Shown: positions 1 through 7,362, counted from the stretch's first letter. The stretch: DNA of 11,391 nt from QHXN01 sp040509515 (GCA_040509515.1 JBEVKV010000257.1:1-11391); one strand, 5' to 3'. The notes: generated by a model not told the origin, from the sequence alone. Made by a program: numbers and translations.

Positions 1-10
1 CGGTTCTGTT

Positions 11-16
11 TATAAT
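11..16 (+). promoter_or_regulatory. Perfect -10 box upstream of the first gene
   Basis: TATAAT at 11-16 matches the sigma-70 -10 consensus at all six positions. The matching -35 box would lie before the window. Transcription would begin near 23, giving a leader of about 33 nt to the start codon at 56. A purine-rich GAGG at 48-51, four nt before the ATG, is the likely ribosome binding site. This makes the first gene the head of its transcription unit. It is inferred from sequence alone. Confidence 0.5.
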
Positions 17-55
17 CTCCGCACTCCCCGACCACGTCGCATCAAACGAGGAAGT

Positions 56-2416
56 ATGACCCCGACCACGAACAATTTCCTGAGTCACCGCGCGACCTTC
101 GCGCTCGCGGTCTGCGCCGCACTGCTGCTCGCCTCGGCGCTGCCGCTGACGGTCGCGAGCTGCCGCACGCAGACGGCGCGCGCAGACGACCCCGCCGCCT
201 ACGAGCGCCTGCGGCTGCTCACGCGCGGCGGCGTTCTTCCCGCCGAGCAGGCGGTGTCGCAGCTCGCCGCCGCACACGCCGGCACGCGGACGGGCGCGCT
301 TGCGCAGCTCGTCCGCGCGCGCATACGTTACGAGGCGCGCGACTACGCGGGCGCGGCCGAGCTGCTGCGCGCGATTGACTTCAAAGGCGCGACCGAAGTG
401 GGCGACTACGCGCTGTGGCTGCGCGGCGACGCGCTCGACAAGGCCGGCCGCCGCGCAGAGGCGCGCGCCGCCTTCGAGGAGCTGGTGCGCGACTACCCCG
501 AAGCCCTGCGCGCGCGCGACGCGTCGGTGCGCGCCGCCGCGATGCTCATGCAGGACGGGCAGGCGGCGGGCGTCCCCGTCTCGGTCAAGCGTCTCGCCGA
601 CGCGGACGACGCCGACGCGCTGCTCCTGACGGCGAAGGCTTACGAACAATCGGGCGACCGACTCAAGGCGCTCGCCGCCTACCGCCGCCTCTACTTCTAC
701 GCGCCGACCGCCGCCGACAAGGAGGCCGAAGCGACGGCCGCCCTCGCGCGTCTCGGCTCGACCGCCGCGCCCTCTTCGGCCGAAGAGGCGACGGCGCGCG
801 CCGAGCGGCTCTCGAAGGCGAAGCGCCACGCGGATGCCGTGGGCGCTTACGGCGAAGCCTTCGCGCGCTTCCCCGAGACGCGCACGCCGCAGGCGCTTCT
901 ACGTCGAGGCACGGCCGCCTTCAACGCGCGCCGCGCGCCCGAGACGGTCGAGTCTCTGAGCGCCGTGCCCGTCTCGGCCGGCGAGACGCGCGCCGAGGCT
1001 TTGAACTATCTCGCGCAGCACTACGCGCGCGCGAAGCAGTGGCCGCAGGCGCGCGCGACCGTCGAAGAGATGCGGCGCGACTTCGCGCGGAGCCCCTTCA
1101 CCATGCGCGCGCTCGCCGCGGCGGGGGCGTCGGCGAAGGAGGCGAAGAACACCGCTGACGCGCTCTACTTCCAGCGCGCCGCCGTCGCGCAGTTCCCCGG
1201 AGAGCCCGAGGTCGCGGGCGCGCAGTTCGAGCTGGCGTGGGCGGCGCACGACGCGAAGAACTTCGCCGAGTCGGCGCGGCTGCTCACGGAACACCTCGCG
1301 AACTACGCCGACCGCAACACCGACAACCGCGGCAAGGCCGGCTACTGGGCCGCGCGCGACTCCGAGCGCGCCGGGCTGCTCGGCGAGGCCGTGTCGCTCT
1401 ACGAGGCGATGCTCGTCCGCTACGAGGCCAACTGGTACGGCCACCTCTCGAAGCAGCGGCTCGACGCGCTGAGACCCGCCGGGCACGCCGGCCGCTACCC
1501 CATCAAGACCGACGCCGCGACGCTCGCCCGCGCGGTCGAGAACTTAAAGCCCGTCACCGTCGCCGAAGAGACGGCCGGGCCGGCCGAGGCCGCGCGGCTC
1601 TCGAAGGCGGAGCAGTTAGCGGCGGTCGCGTGGGACGAGGCGGCGCACTCAGAGTTGGACGAGGCGCTCAAAAGCCATCAGACGAGCCCGCGCCTCAACC
1701 TCTCGAAGGCGCAGCTCTACCGCGCGCGCAACGACAACGTGCAGGCTTTCAACATCCTCCGCCGCAGCTTCCCAGACTACTCGCAGATGGAGCCCGAGGA
1801 GCTGACGCGCGAGGAGTGGGATGTCTTCTACCCGCTCGCCTTCTGGGACGCGATCAAACAGGAGGCGACCGCGCGCGACCTCGACCCCTACACGGTCGCC
1901 GGGCTCATCCGGCAGGAGTCGGTCTTCAACCCGCGCGCCGCCTCGCACGCCGACGCCTACGGGCTGATGCAGTTGCTCGTCCCGACCGCGCGGATGATGG
2001 CGAGGCTCCGGGGCGTCGACGGGACGGTCACGGCCGAGACGCTGATGAGCGACCCGCGGCTCAACATACGGCTCGGCACCAGCTACATGAAAGAGCAGCT
2101 CGACAAGTACGGGCGGCTCGAATACCTCGCCGCCGCGTACAACGCGGGGCCGGGTCGCGTCGTGCAGTGGCGCGCGAGTCTGCCGCTACAGATGGACGAG
2201 TGGGCCGAGGCCATCCCGTTCCGCGAGACGCGCGGGTACGTGCAGGGCGTCGTCCGCAACATGCTCCAGTACCGTCGGCTCTACGACGAGCAGGGGCGCT
2301 TCCGCCCCGAGGTCGGCACGCGCGCCACGCGCCGCGACATCTCGCGGGCCGCGCCCGCGCAGCCCGCCGACACGGGCTCGCGCCCGCGCCGCGTCTCGAA
2401 CGAAGAGGAAGAGTGA
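56..2416 (+). CDS. Soluble-type lytic murein transglycosylase with TPR superhelix, probable lipoprotein
   Basis: A 786-residue enzyme expected to cleave the MurNAc-GlcNAc bond of peptidoglycan, leaving 1,6-anhydro-MurNAc ends. Residues 13-35 form a hydrophobic export signal ending in V33-A34-S35-C36, a good lipobox, so the mature protein is probably lipidated at Cys36. Residues about 45-540 are Ala-rich helical repeats of TPR type, like the superhelical part of Slt70. The SLT catalytic domain spans about 605-735: the catalytic Glu is E621 in RQES, followed by the YGLMQ motif and by AYNAGPGR (N696). The tail from about 750 is Arg/Pro/Glu-rich and probably disordered. The ATG at 56 puts a normal signal peptide at the N-terminus. 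The next gene starts 12 nt downstream, so the two are probably co-transcribed. Family assignment is firm; lipidation is inferred. Confidence 0.93.
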   Translation: MTPTTNNFLSHRATFALAVCAALLLASALPLTVASCRTQTARADDPAAYERLRLLTRGGVLPAEQAVSQLAAAHAGTRTGALAQLVRARIRYEARDYAGAAELLRAIDFKGATEVGDYALWLRGDALDKAGRRAEARAAFEELVRDYPEALRARDASVRAAAMLMQDGQAAGVPVSVKRLADADDADALLLTAKAYEQSGDRLKALAAYRRLYFYAPTAADKEAEATAALARLGSTAAPSSAEEATARAERLSKAKRHADAVGAYGEAFARFPETRTPQALLRRGTAAFNARRAPETVESLSAVPVSAGETRAEALNYLAQHYARAKQWPQARATVEEMRRDFARSPFTMRALAAAGASAKEAKNTADALYFQRAAVAQFPGEPEVAGAQFELAWAAHDAKNFAESARLLTEHLANYADRNTDNRGKAGYWAARDSERAGLLGEAVSLYEAMLVRYEANWYGHLSKQRLDALRPAGHAGRYPIKTDAATLARAVENLKPVTVAEETAGPAEAARLSKAEQLAAVAWDEAAHSELDEALKSHQTSPRLNLSKAQLYRARNDNVQAFNILRRSFPDYSQMEPEELTREEWDVFYPLAFWDAIKQEATARDLDPYTVAGLIRQESVFNPRAASHADAYGLMQLLVPTARMMARLRGVDGTVTAETLMSDPRLNIRLGTSYMKEQLDKYGRLEYLAAAYNAGPGRVVQWRASLPLQMDEWAEAIPFRETRGYVQGVVRNMLQYRRLYDEQGRFRPEVGTRATRRDISRAAPAQPADTGSRPRRVSNEEEE

Positions 2417-2420
2417 GGTG
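2415..2420 (+). promoter_or_regulatory. Ribosome binding site overlapping the upstream stop codon
   Basis: GAGGTG at 2415-2420 lies eight nt before the GTG start at 2429 and shares two bases with the TGA that ends the transglycosylase gene. This supports the GTG start and suggests translational coupling of the two genes. Confidence 0.55.
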
Positions 2421-2428
2421 TTTTTGAA

Positions 2429-3481
2429 GTGAAGAGGGAAGCGACATTCGGAAGCGGAGTCGGGGCGTCGTTCGCGCTCGCGCTGGCGCTCTGCACCGTC
2501 GCGTTCTGCGCGCACGGCGCGTCGGCGCAGAAGACGCGCAAGAACACGGCGACGACCCCCGCCGCGAAGAAGACCGCGACGAAGACGGCCGCGCAGGCTT
2601 CACCAAAATCTTCGGCGAAGTCGGCGGCGAAGCCCGCCGCAAACTCAACCGCGAAGTCTCCGGCGGGCTTCGTCAACATCAGCACGCAGCCCGGCGCGGT
2701 CGTGTGGGTGGACGATGTGCGGCGCGGCGTGGCGGACGCCGAGGGAAAGTTGTCGCTTAAAGTAACGCCCGGCCGTCACGCCGTGCGCGTGCGCGCGAAG
2801 GGGTTCGCCGAAAAGTCGCTGACGCTGCTGCCGACGCAGCGCGGCGCGTTCCCGTTCGCGCTGACGCAGACGGCGGACGAGGCCGAGCTTCTGTTTCAAC
2901 AGGCGGAGGAGGCGCGCGAGAAGGGGAAGAACGCCGACGCGGTCGAGCTTTACCGGCAGGCGCTCGCCAAGCGCACGCGCTTCGCGGCCGCGCACCTCGG
3001 GCTCGCGCGCTCGCTCGAATCGCAGGACAACTTTGACGAGGCGCTCGAAGAACTCGCGGCGGCGCGGCGCGACCGCCCCGTCTACCCTGAGTCGTGGGCG
3101 GTCGAGGGTCGCATCCAGCGCTCGCTCGCCGACCACGACGCGGCGCTCGCCGCCTACCGGCGCGCGCTGCGCGAGTCCGGCGGCTTCCAGCCCGAGGCGC
3201 ACGCCGGCATCGGCATCGTCCACGAGGACAAGGGCCGCCACGAGGAGGCGGCCGACGCCTTCCGCAAGGCCATCGCGCAGCTCTCCGACACCGAGCCCGT
3301 GCTCTACGAGCTGCTGGCGCGCAACCTCGAAAAGCTCGAACGCTGGAAGGAGGCGGTCGCCGCCTACGAGAAGTATCTGGAACTCGCGCCGCAGGGCGCG
3401 CACGCCTCGGCCATCAACTCCATCATCGACCAGCTCCGCAAGCAGGCCGCCGAGGCCGAGCAGCCACAGCCGCCGTTGTAA
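2429..3481 (+). CDS. Secreted PEGA-domain and TPR-repeat protein
   Basis: A 350-residue envelope protein without a recognisable catalytic site. It starts with GTG, preceded by a well-placed GAGGTG. Residues 1-33 are a signal peptide, with likely cleavage after ASA33. Residues about 35-80 are a Lys/Ala/Thr/Ser-rich linker, low in complexity and histone-tail-like, which might contact the anionic wall. Residues about 81-148 form a PEGA domain: STQPGA, then VWVDD, then TPGRHAVRVRAKGF. Residues about 150-340 hold at least four TPR units, such as the one starting AEEAREKGKNADAVELYRQA, and the protein ends in a Pro/Gln-rich tail. PEGA domains are generally surface- or wall-associated and TPRs mediate protein contacts, so an accessory or scaffold role for the upstream transglycosylase is plausible but inferred from position only. 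Confidence 0.88.
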   Translation: MKREATFGSGVGASFALALALCTVAFCAHGASAQKTRKNTATTPAAKKTATKTAAQASPKSSAKSAAKPAANSTAKSPAGFVNISTQPGAVVWVDDVRRGVADAEGKLSLKVTPGRHAVRVRAKGFAEKSLTLLPTQRGAFPFALTQTADEAELLFQQAEEAREKGKNADAVELYRQALAKRTRFAAAHLGLARSLESQDNFDEALEELAAARRDRPVYPESWAVEGRIQRSLADHDAALAAYRRALRESGGFQPEAHAGIGIVHEDKGRHEEAADAFRKAIAQLSDTEPVLYELLARNLEKLERWKEAVAAYEKYLELAPQGAHASAINSIIDQLRKQAAEAEQPQPPL

Positions 3482-3489
3482 ACCGCGCC

Positions 3490-3597
3490 TTAGAGCAGCC
3501 CGAGCTTGTGTGCCAGAAAGACCAGCAGGAAGGTGAGGACGCCGAAGGTCGCCAGCCAGGGGTGTTTGCCCATCGGGCACTTGCCGTGTTCGCTCAT
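3490..3597 (-). CDS. Possible 35-residue single-helix membrane peptide
   Basis: A complete minus-strand frame, ATG at 3597-3595 to TAA at 3492-3490, encoding 35 residues. The N-terminus MSEHGKCPMGKHPW carries one Cys (7) between His4 and His12. Residues about 14-29 (LATFGVLTFLLVFLA) make one hydrophobic helix, and HKLGLL ends the chain. Third codon positions are almost all G or C, as in the neighbouring genes, and the polar-then-hydrophobic layout is what a real one-pass small protein looks like. A perfect TATAAT lies upstream on the same strand at 3665-3660, without a good -35. There is no Shine-Dalgarno match before the ATG, which is the main weakness. It sits downstream of the methyltransferase gene on the same strand, with a heptad hairpin in between, and is tail-to-tail with the PEGA/TPR gene. 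I do not recognise a family. Confidence 0.5.
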   Translation of the reverse strand: MSEHGKCPMGKHPWLATFGVLTFLLVFLAHKLGLL

Positions 3598-3607
3598 AAC
3601 AAAGTGA

Positions 3608-3711
3608 CAGTAGACGGTAGTCAGTAGCCGGTAGAAAATCCTTCGTCAGTCGCCCCATCATTATACTCGTCAACGACCGAGACGCGGAGCGCTACTGACT
3701 ACCGTCTACTG
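3608..3711. repeat. Heptanucleotide array A with inverted copy
   Basis: Four tandem 7-nt units of form CRGTAGN fill 3608-3635. The second position alternates A, G, A, G, so a 14-nt period lies over the 7-nt one. After a spacer, 3691-3711 is the exact reverse complement of the first three units (3608-3628): 21 of 21 bases pair. The right arm ends four nt before the stop codon of the minus-strand methyltransferase. A transcript of that gene could fold the arms into a long-looped hairpin, which may protect or terminate the 3' end. The spacer 3629-3690 contains the fourth unit and a minus-strand TATAAT at 3660-3665. Confidence 0.8.
3660..3665 (-). promoter_or_regulatory. Candidate -10 box for the 35-residue peptide
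   Basis: The minus strand reads TATAAT here, inside the spacer of heptad array A. No convincing -35 is found 16-18 nt upstream. If used, transcription would begin near 3653 and the leader would include the left heptad arm before the ATG at 3597. Weak evidence on its own. Confidence 0.25.
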
Positions 3712-3715
3712 CTCT

Positions 3716-4792
3716 TCAGCGTCGCGCCTCGAAGACGCGGTTGAAGGGTGTCTGCGTGGCGCGCCGGAACTCTTTGAAGCCGGCGCGCGTGACGACCTCG
3801 CAGAGCGCGTCGTCGGTGGCGACCGCGCCGAGCGCCGGGCCGCCGAGCGCGAGCGAGTTCGAGGTGCAGCAGAGCGTCGAGGCCGCCGAGAACGTCCGCC
3901 CGACGATGTTGATGTTCTCCTCGACGCTGTTGCCCGCCATCGGCTCGACGACGAGCGCGCTGCCGCCCTCGGCCAGCACCTCCGACGCGCGCCGCGCCGC
4001 GCCGAGCGGGTCGCCCATGTCGTGCAGGCAGTCGAAGAAGCAGACGAGGTCGTAAGGGCCTTCGGGTATCGCGTCGGCCGACGCGACATCGAACGTGACG
4101 CGGTCGGCGACGCCCGCCTCTTCGGCCGCGCGGCGCGCGTGCTCGATGGAAGGCGCGTGGTTGTCGAAGCCCCGGAAGCGCGAGGCGGGGTAAGCCTGCG
4201 CCATGATGATGGTCGAAGCGCCGTGGCCGCAGCCCACGTCGGCCACCGTCCCGCCCGCCTTCAGTCTCTCGTCGATGCCGGTCAGCGCCGGAATCCAGTC
4301 GTTAACCAGATGCGCGCGGTAGCCGGGTCGGAAGAAGCGCTCGACGCCGACGAAGAGGTCGGGGTCGTGGTCGCCCCAGAGGATGCCGCCGCCCTGTTGG
4401 AACGCCTCGACGATGCGCGGCACGGCGTTCGTCATCGCCTTGACGAGGTAGAAGCCGCCGCCGACGAACGCGGGGCTCTCCTCGTCGGCGAGCGCGGCGG
4501 CCTGCTCGGGCGAGAGCGAGAACTTGCCCCCGGCCGGGTCGTACTCGACGTAGCCGCCCGCGGCCTGATTGACGAGCCACTCGCGCACGTAACGCTCCTG
4601 CGTCCCCGTCCGCGCGGCCAACTCCGAGGGCGTCGCGGCCCCGCCCGTGGCCAGAGCCTTGTAGAGCCCGAGCCGCTGGCCGACGTAGACGAGCGACGAG
4701 CTGAGCGCCGCGCCGAAGTCCGTGACCACCTTGCCTAAGAACGCCTCAAGCTTCTCCTGATTAAGTTGATTAGCTTCGCCAGTTGAACTCAT
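3716..4792 (-). CDS. Class I SAM-dependent methyltransferase with N-terminal winged-helix domain (Rv2258c-like)
   Basis: A 358-residue protein in two parts. Residues about 10-105 (from EKLEAFLGKVVTDFGAA through the YVREWLVNQAAGGYV stretch) resemble the winged-helix dimerisation domain of Rv2258c-type methyltransferases. Residues about 175-355 are a Rossmann methyltransferase: motif I is VADVGCGHG with D185, the acidic strand-2 region is FRGFDNHAPS, and FFDCLHDMGDP is the motif after strand 4. Such enzymes transfer methyl from S-adenosylmethionine, but the acceptor cannot be read from the sequence. The ATG is supported by an AGGAGGT eleven nt upstream, the strongest ribosome site in the window. 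The gene is divergent from the aminotransferase across a 204-nt spacer and ends four nt before a heptad hairpin. The class is firm; the substrate is unknown. Confidence 0.85.
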   Translation of the reverse strand: MSSTGEANQLNQEKLEAFLGKVVTDFGAALSSSLVYVGQRLGLYKALATGGAATPSELAARTGTQERYVREWLVNQAAGGYVEYDPAGGKFSLSPEQAAALADEESPAFVGGGFYLVKAMTNAVPRIVEAFQQGGGILWGDHDPDLFVGVERFFRPGYRAHLVNDWIPALTGIDERLKAGGTVADVGCGHGASTIIMAQAYPASRFRGFDNHAPSIEHARRAAEEAGVADRVTFDVASADAIPEGPYDLVCFFDCLHDMGDPLGAARRASEVLAEGGSALVVEPMAGNSVEENINIVGRTFSAASTLCCTSNSLALGGPALGAVATDDALCEVVTRAGFKEFRRATQTPFNRVFEARR

Positions 4793-4996
4793 GCTTTGCA
4801 GACACCTCCTCTTGGTGTTTCGTCCGCGAGGCTTTTTCGTATAGTCGGTTTCGGGGGCGCGAAGGGCGGGAAGTTTCTACACCGCCGGGCCGCCGCGCGT
4901 CAACGTCAGCGCGCGCCGGGCCGCCGCAGGTTTGCCCGCCGTGGCGACTCTGTGAGAGCATCGCCGCGAACCGTCAAGCAAAGGAAGATTGAGCGC
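4793..4996. promoter_or_regulatory. Divergent intergenic region between methyltransferase and aminotransferase
   Basis: It carries AGGAGGT for the minus-strand gene (4804-4810, read on minus) and AAGGAAG for the plus-strand gene (4981-4987). A plus-strand TATAGT at 4840-4845 is a fair -10 without a good -35, and the overlapping minus-strand reading TATACG is weaker. A 14-nt direct repeat, CGCCGGGCCGCCGC, occurs at 4883-4896 and 4914-4927. The plus-strand leader would be long, about 145 nt. Promoter positions are tentative. Confidence 0.35.
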
Positions 4997-6193
4997 ATGG
5001 CAACACCCGAAGCAGGTAAGCGCAGCCGCGTCTCGCAGAAGGCGAGCCGCTTCACCGAGTCCGTCATCCGCGAGATGACGCGCGAGGCGCTCAAGCACGG
5101 CGCCGTCAACCTCTCGCAGGGCTTCCCAGACTTCCCTGCGCCCGAAGACCTCAAGCGCGCGGCCGCGGCAGCAATCAACGACGACGTTAACCAGTACGCG
5201 GTCACTTGGGGCGCGAAGGACTTTCGCGAGGCCATCGCGGACAAGACGCGCTGGTTCCTCGGGCTCGAATACGACCCCGAGCGCGAGATCACCGTCACCT
5301 GCGGCTCGACCGAGGGCATGATCGCCGCGATGATGGCGACCGTAGATCCCGGCGAGGAGGTCGTCGTCTTCGAGCCCTTCTACGAGAACTACGCGCCCGA
5401 CGCGATACTGTCCGGCGCGACGCCGCGCTACGTCCCTTTGCGCGCGCCCGACTGGACGTTCGACCCCGATGAGCTGCGCGCCGCCTTCAACGAGCGGACG
5501 AAGGCCGTCATCATCTGCAACCCGAACAACCCGACGGGCAAGGTCTTCACGCGCGAGGAGCTTGAGTTCGTCGCCGCGCTCTGCCGCGAGTTCGACGCGC
5601 TCTGCTTCACCGACGAAATCTACGAGCACATCGTCTACCCGCGCGAAGACCGCGAGGTCGAGCACATCTCCGTGGCGCAGTTGGAAGGGATGAAGGAGCG
5701 CACCGTCGTCGTCAACTCGATGTCGAAGACCTACTCGGTCACGGGCTGGCGCGTCGGCTACGTGCTCGCGCCGCCGGACGTGACGAACGCCGTCCGCAAA
5801 GTCCACGACTTCCTGACGGTCGGCGCGGCCGCGCCCCTGCAGCGCGCCGGGGCTTACGCCCTGCGCATGCCGCCCGAGTATTACGAAGAGTTGCGGAGAG
5901 AGTACGAGCGGCGGCGCGACATGCTGCTGCCCGCGCTCGAAGAGGTGGGCTTCAAGGTCTTCCGCCCCGACGGCGCGTACTACGTGATGACCGACATCGG
6001 CCGCTTCGGCTTCCGCGACGACGTGGAGTTCACGCGCCACCTCATACAGGAGATCGGCGTCGCCTGCGTCCCCGGCTCAAGCTTCTACAGCCGGCCGGAA
6101 CTCGGCGCTCGACAGGTGCGCTTCTGCTTTTGCAAGAAGGACGAGACGCTCGAAGCCGCAGCCGACCGCCTGCGCAGGCTGCAAAGTTTCTGA
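4997..6193 (+). CDS. Pyridoxal-phosphate aminotransferase, class I/II
   Basis: A 398-residue fold-type I PLP enzyme that moves an amino group between an amino acid and a 2-oxo acid. Visible motifs: SQGFPDFPAP near residue 35; NPNNPTG at 175-181; DEIYEHI with D206 (pyridine nitrogen contact) and Y209; SMSKTYSVTGWRVGY with the Schiff-base lysine K244; and R375 in VRFCFC, the usual carboxylate-binding arginine. The SQGFPDFP opening and VPGSSFY stretch resemble the kynurenine/glutamine-phenylpyruvate and YbdL-like methionine aminotransferase branch, so an aromatic or sulfur substrate is a guess. The ATG at 4997 is chosen because AAGGAAG lies nine nt upstream and because the 67 in-frame codons before it read as Arg-rich, non-homologous sequence. 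A small membrane protein gene follows 12 nt downstream. Family firm, substrate open. Confidence 0.93.
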   Translation: MATPEAGKRSRVSQKASRFTESVIREMTREALKHGAVNLSQGFPDFPAPEDLKRAAAAAINDDVNQYAVTWGAKDFREAIADKTRWFLGLEYDPEREITVTCGSTEGMIAAMMATVDPGEEVVVFEPFYENYAPDAILSGATPRYVPLRAPDWTFDPDELRAAFNERTKAVIICNPNNPTGKVFTREELEFVAALCREFDALCFTDEIYEHIVYPREDREVEHISVAQLEGMKERTVVVNSMSKTYSVTGWRVGYVLAPPDVTNAVRKVHDFLTVGAAAPLQRAGAYALRMPPEYYEELRREYERRRDMLLPALEEVGFKVFRPDGAYYVMTDIGRFGFRDDVEFTRHLIQEIGVACVPGSSFYSRPELGARQVRFCFCKKDETLEAAADRLRRLQSF

Positions 6194-6205
6194 GGCCGAC
6201 GCGCG

Positions 6206-6388
6206 ATGTGGGACAGGAAGCGACAAATCATCTGGCTCGGGGTCGGCCTCCTCTTCGGCACCTTCTCGCTCTACCCCGTCGCGCACGACGACGCCGGCCG
6301 CTTCGACCTCCAATATTTCGTCCAGCTCGAAGTCCTCCTCGTCATCGTCGTCTGCGTCATGTTCTACTTTTATAGCCGTAAACCGTAA
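6206..6388 (+). CDS. Small two-helix membrane protein of unknown function
   Basis: A 60-residue protein with hydrophobic segments at about 8-25 and 38-56. Positive clusters R4-K5-R6 and R58-K59 at both ends predict both termini in the cytoplasm and a short acidic loop (HDDAGRFD) outside. The ATG at 6206 has GAGG at 6192-6195 overlapping the stop codon of the aminotransferase, so it probably belongs to the same transcript. No family is recognised. The last codons and the stop are oddly made of heptad repeats: the first CCGTAAA units begin at 6376 and the TAA is read out of the second, so the S-R-K-P end depends on the array. Confidence 0.72.
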   Translation: MWDRKRQIIWLGVGLLFGTFSLYPVAHDDAGRFDLQYFVQLEVLLVIVVCVMFYFYSRKP

Positions 6389-6446
6389 ACCGTGAACCGT
6401 GAACCGTGACAAGAAAGAGCGAGTCTTCTCTTGTCACGGTTCACGG
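6376..6446. repeat. Heptanucleotide array B with inverted copy, between convergent genes
   Basis: Five tandem units of form CCGTRAM occupy 6376-6410: two CCGTAAA, two CCGTGAA, one CCGTGAC. The stretch 6397-6414 pairs perfectly with 6429-6446 (18 bp, 14-nt loop), taking in the last two units plus the next four bases AAGA. The right arm stops four nt before the minus-strand stop codon at 6451, the same distance as in array A. A T4 run at 6449-6452 follows on the plus strand. The position between two gene ends fits a two-way terminator or 3'-end stabiliser. Confidence 0.82.
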
Positions 6447-6452
6447 CCTTTT
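6397..6452 (+). terminator. Likely hairpin terminator formed by array B
   Basis: An 18-bp perfect stem (6397-6414 with 6429-6446) with a 14-nt loop is followed by CCTTTT on the plus strand. It lies eight nt after the stop of the 60-residue membrane protein gene. The minus-strand side lacks a clear T-run, so termination of the VWFA gene there is less certain. The U-tract is short and interrupted. Confidence 0.5.
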
Positions 6453-7362
6453 ACTGCCCCGGCTGTTGCAGCTTGTGACGGACGGCGACGCCTTCGTTGG
6501 GGACGACGAGGATGCGGCGCGCGTCGTAGAGCGGGAGGCTCGTCGGCGTGTAGGCCAGCACGTAGCGGTTCCTGCGCAGCTCGTCGCAGATGGCCTTCGC
6601 CGCGTCGCGCGAGTCGTTGACCGAGAGCACGCGCCCGCCCGTGTCGTCGGTGAGCTTCTTGATGGCCTGCGCGGGCTTGAGCCGGTCACGCCGGAGCGCC
6701 CCGCCCGTGCGGTCAGGAATCTGGAGCGCGTAGACCGTGATGTCCTGCCGGAGCAGGTCGTCGTAGACCTTCTGGAAGTGCGTCCGGCTGCCGCGGTCGA
6801 GCCCGTCGGCGACGAGCACGATGACGCGCTTGCGCGTGCGCCCGACGAACGGGCCGAAGGCGTCCGAGATGACCGCCGAGAGCGCGTCGAAGAGATGCGG
6901 CTCGCCGCGCTTGCGGAAGAGCGGGAGCGCCGCCTCGATCTTCTTCGCGTCGTCCGTCCAGTCCGAGATGATCTCCGGCTGCTGGTCGAAGCCGACGACC
7001 ATCACCTGATCGCCCTCGTAAATCTCGTAGGCGAACTCGCGCGTCGCCTTCTGCAACTTCTCCACGTCGGCGCGCAGCCCCAAGCTGTTGTCGACGAGGA
7101 TGACGATGCGCGCCGGCGTCGGGTCGGGCGAGAAGCTCTGGATGGACTGCTCGACGCCCGCGTCGTAGAGCGCGATGTCCTTCGCGGTGACGCGCTCGTC
7201 CGAGCCGTCCTCGCGCAGCGCCGTGACGTTGACGAACATCCCGCGCTCTTTGTTGATGTCCGACTCGCCGCCCGTGCGGCGTCCCGCCTGCCCCGCCGCT
7301 AATCCGGCGAGCAGGAGGCAGATGATGAGCAGCGCCGTGGCCGCCTTTGAGGTTGCGCGCAT
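6451..7362 (-). CDS. Secreted VWFA-related Acidobacterial-family protein
   Basis: A 303-residue protein with a signal peptide (hydrophobic 8-24) and one von Willebrand A-type domain. Residues 41-83 (FVNVTALREDG, then VTAKDIALYDAGVEQSIQSF) form the short beta domain typical of VWFA-related Acidobacterial proteins. The A domain runs from about 84 to 275. Its metal site is incomplete: the first motif is D91-N-S93-L-G95 where DxSxS is usual, the second reads GEPHLFDAL where GGTALYDAL with a conserved Thr is usual, and the third Asp is D186 in VADGLD. Metal-dependent binding is therefore doubtful. Its start lies 15 nt after the stop of the zinc-ribbon gene, with AAGG nine nt before the ATG, so both are likely one operon from the promoter at 7803-7830. 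The function of this family is not established; adhesion or protein binding outside the cytoplasm is the general expectation. Confidence 0.85.
   Translation of the reverse strand: MRATSKAATALLIICLLLAGLAAGQAGRRTGGESDINKERGMFVNVTALREDGSDERVTAKDIALYDAGVEQSIQSFSPDPTPARIVILVDNSLGLRADVEKLQKATREFAYEIYEGDQVMVVGFDQQPEIISDWTDDAKKIEAALPLFRKRGEPHLFDALSAVISDAFGPFVGRTRKRVIVLVADGLDRGSRTHFQKVYDDLLRQDITVYALQIPDRTGGALRRDRLKPAQAIKKLTDDTGGRVLSVNDSRDAAKAICDELRRNRYVLAYTPTSLPLYDARRILVVPNEGVAVRHKLQQPGQ

Noticed and set aside
899..1486. Long Arg/Gly/Ala-rich open frames in alternative frames and antisense to the genes throughout the window.
   Set aside because: In DNA of this G+C content stop codons are rare in all frames. 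These frames are low in complexity, lack ribosome sites and lie opposite genes with clear domains.
3608..3711. Heptad arrays as a CRISPR array.
   Set aside because: Units are 7 nt and contiguous, with no unique spacers between them and no cas gene in the window.
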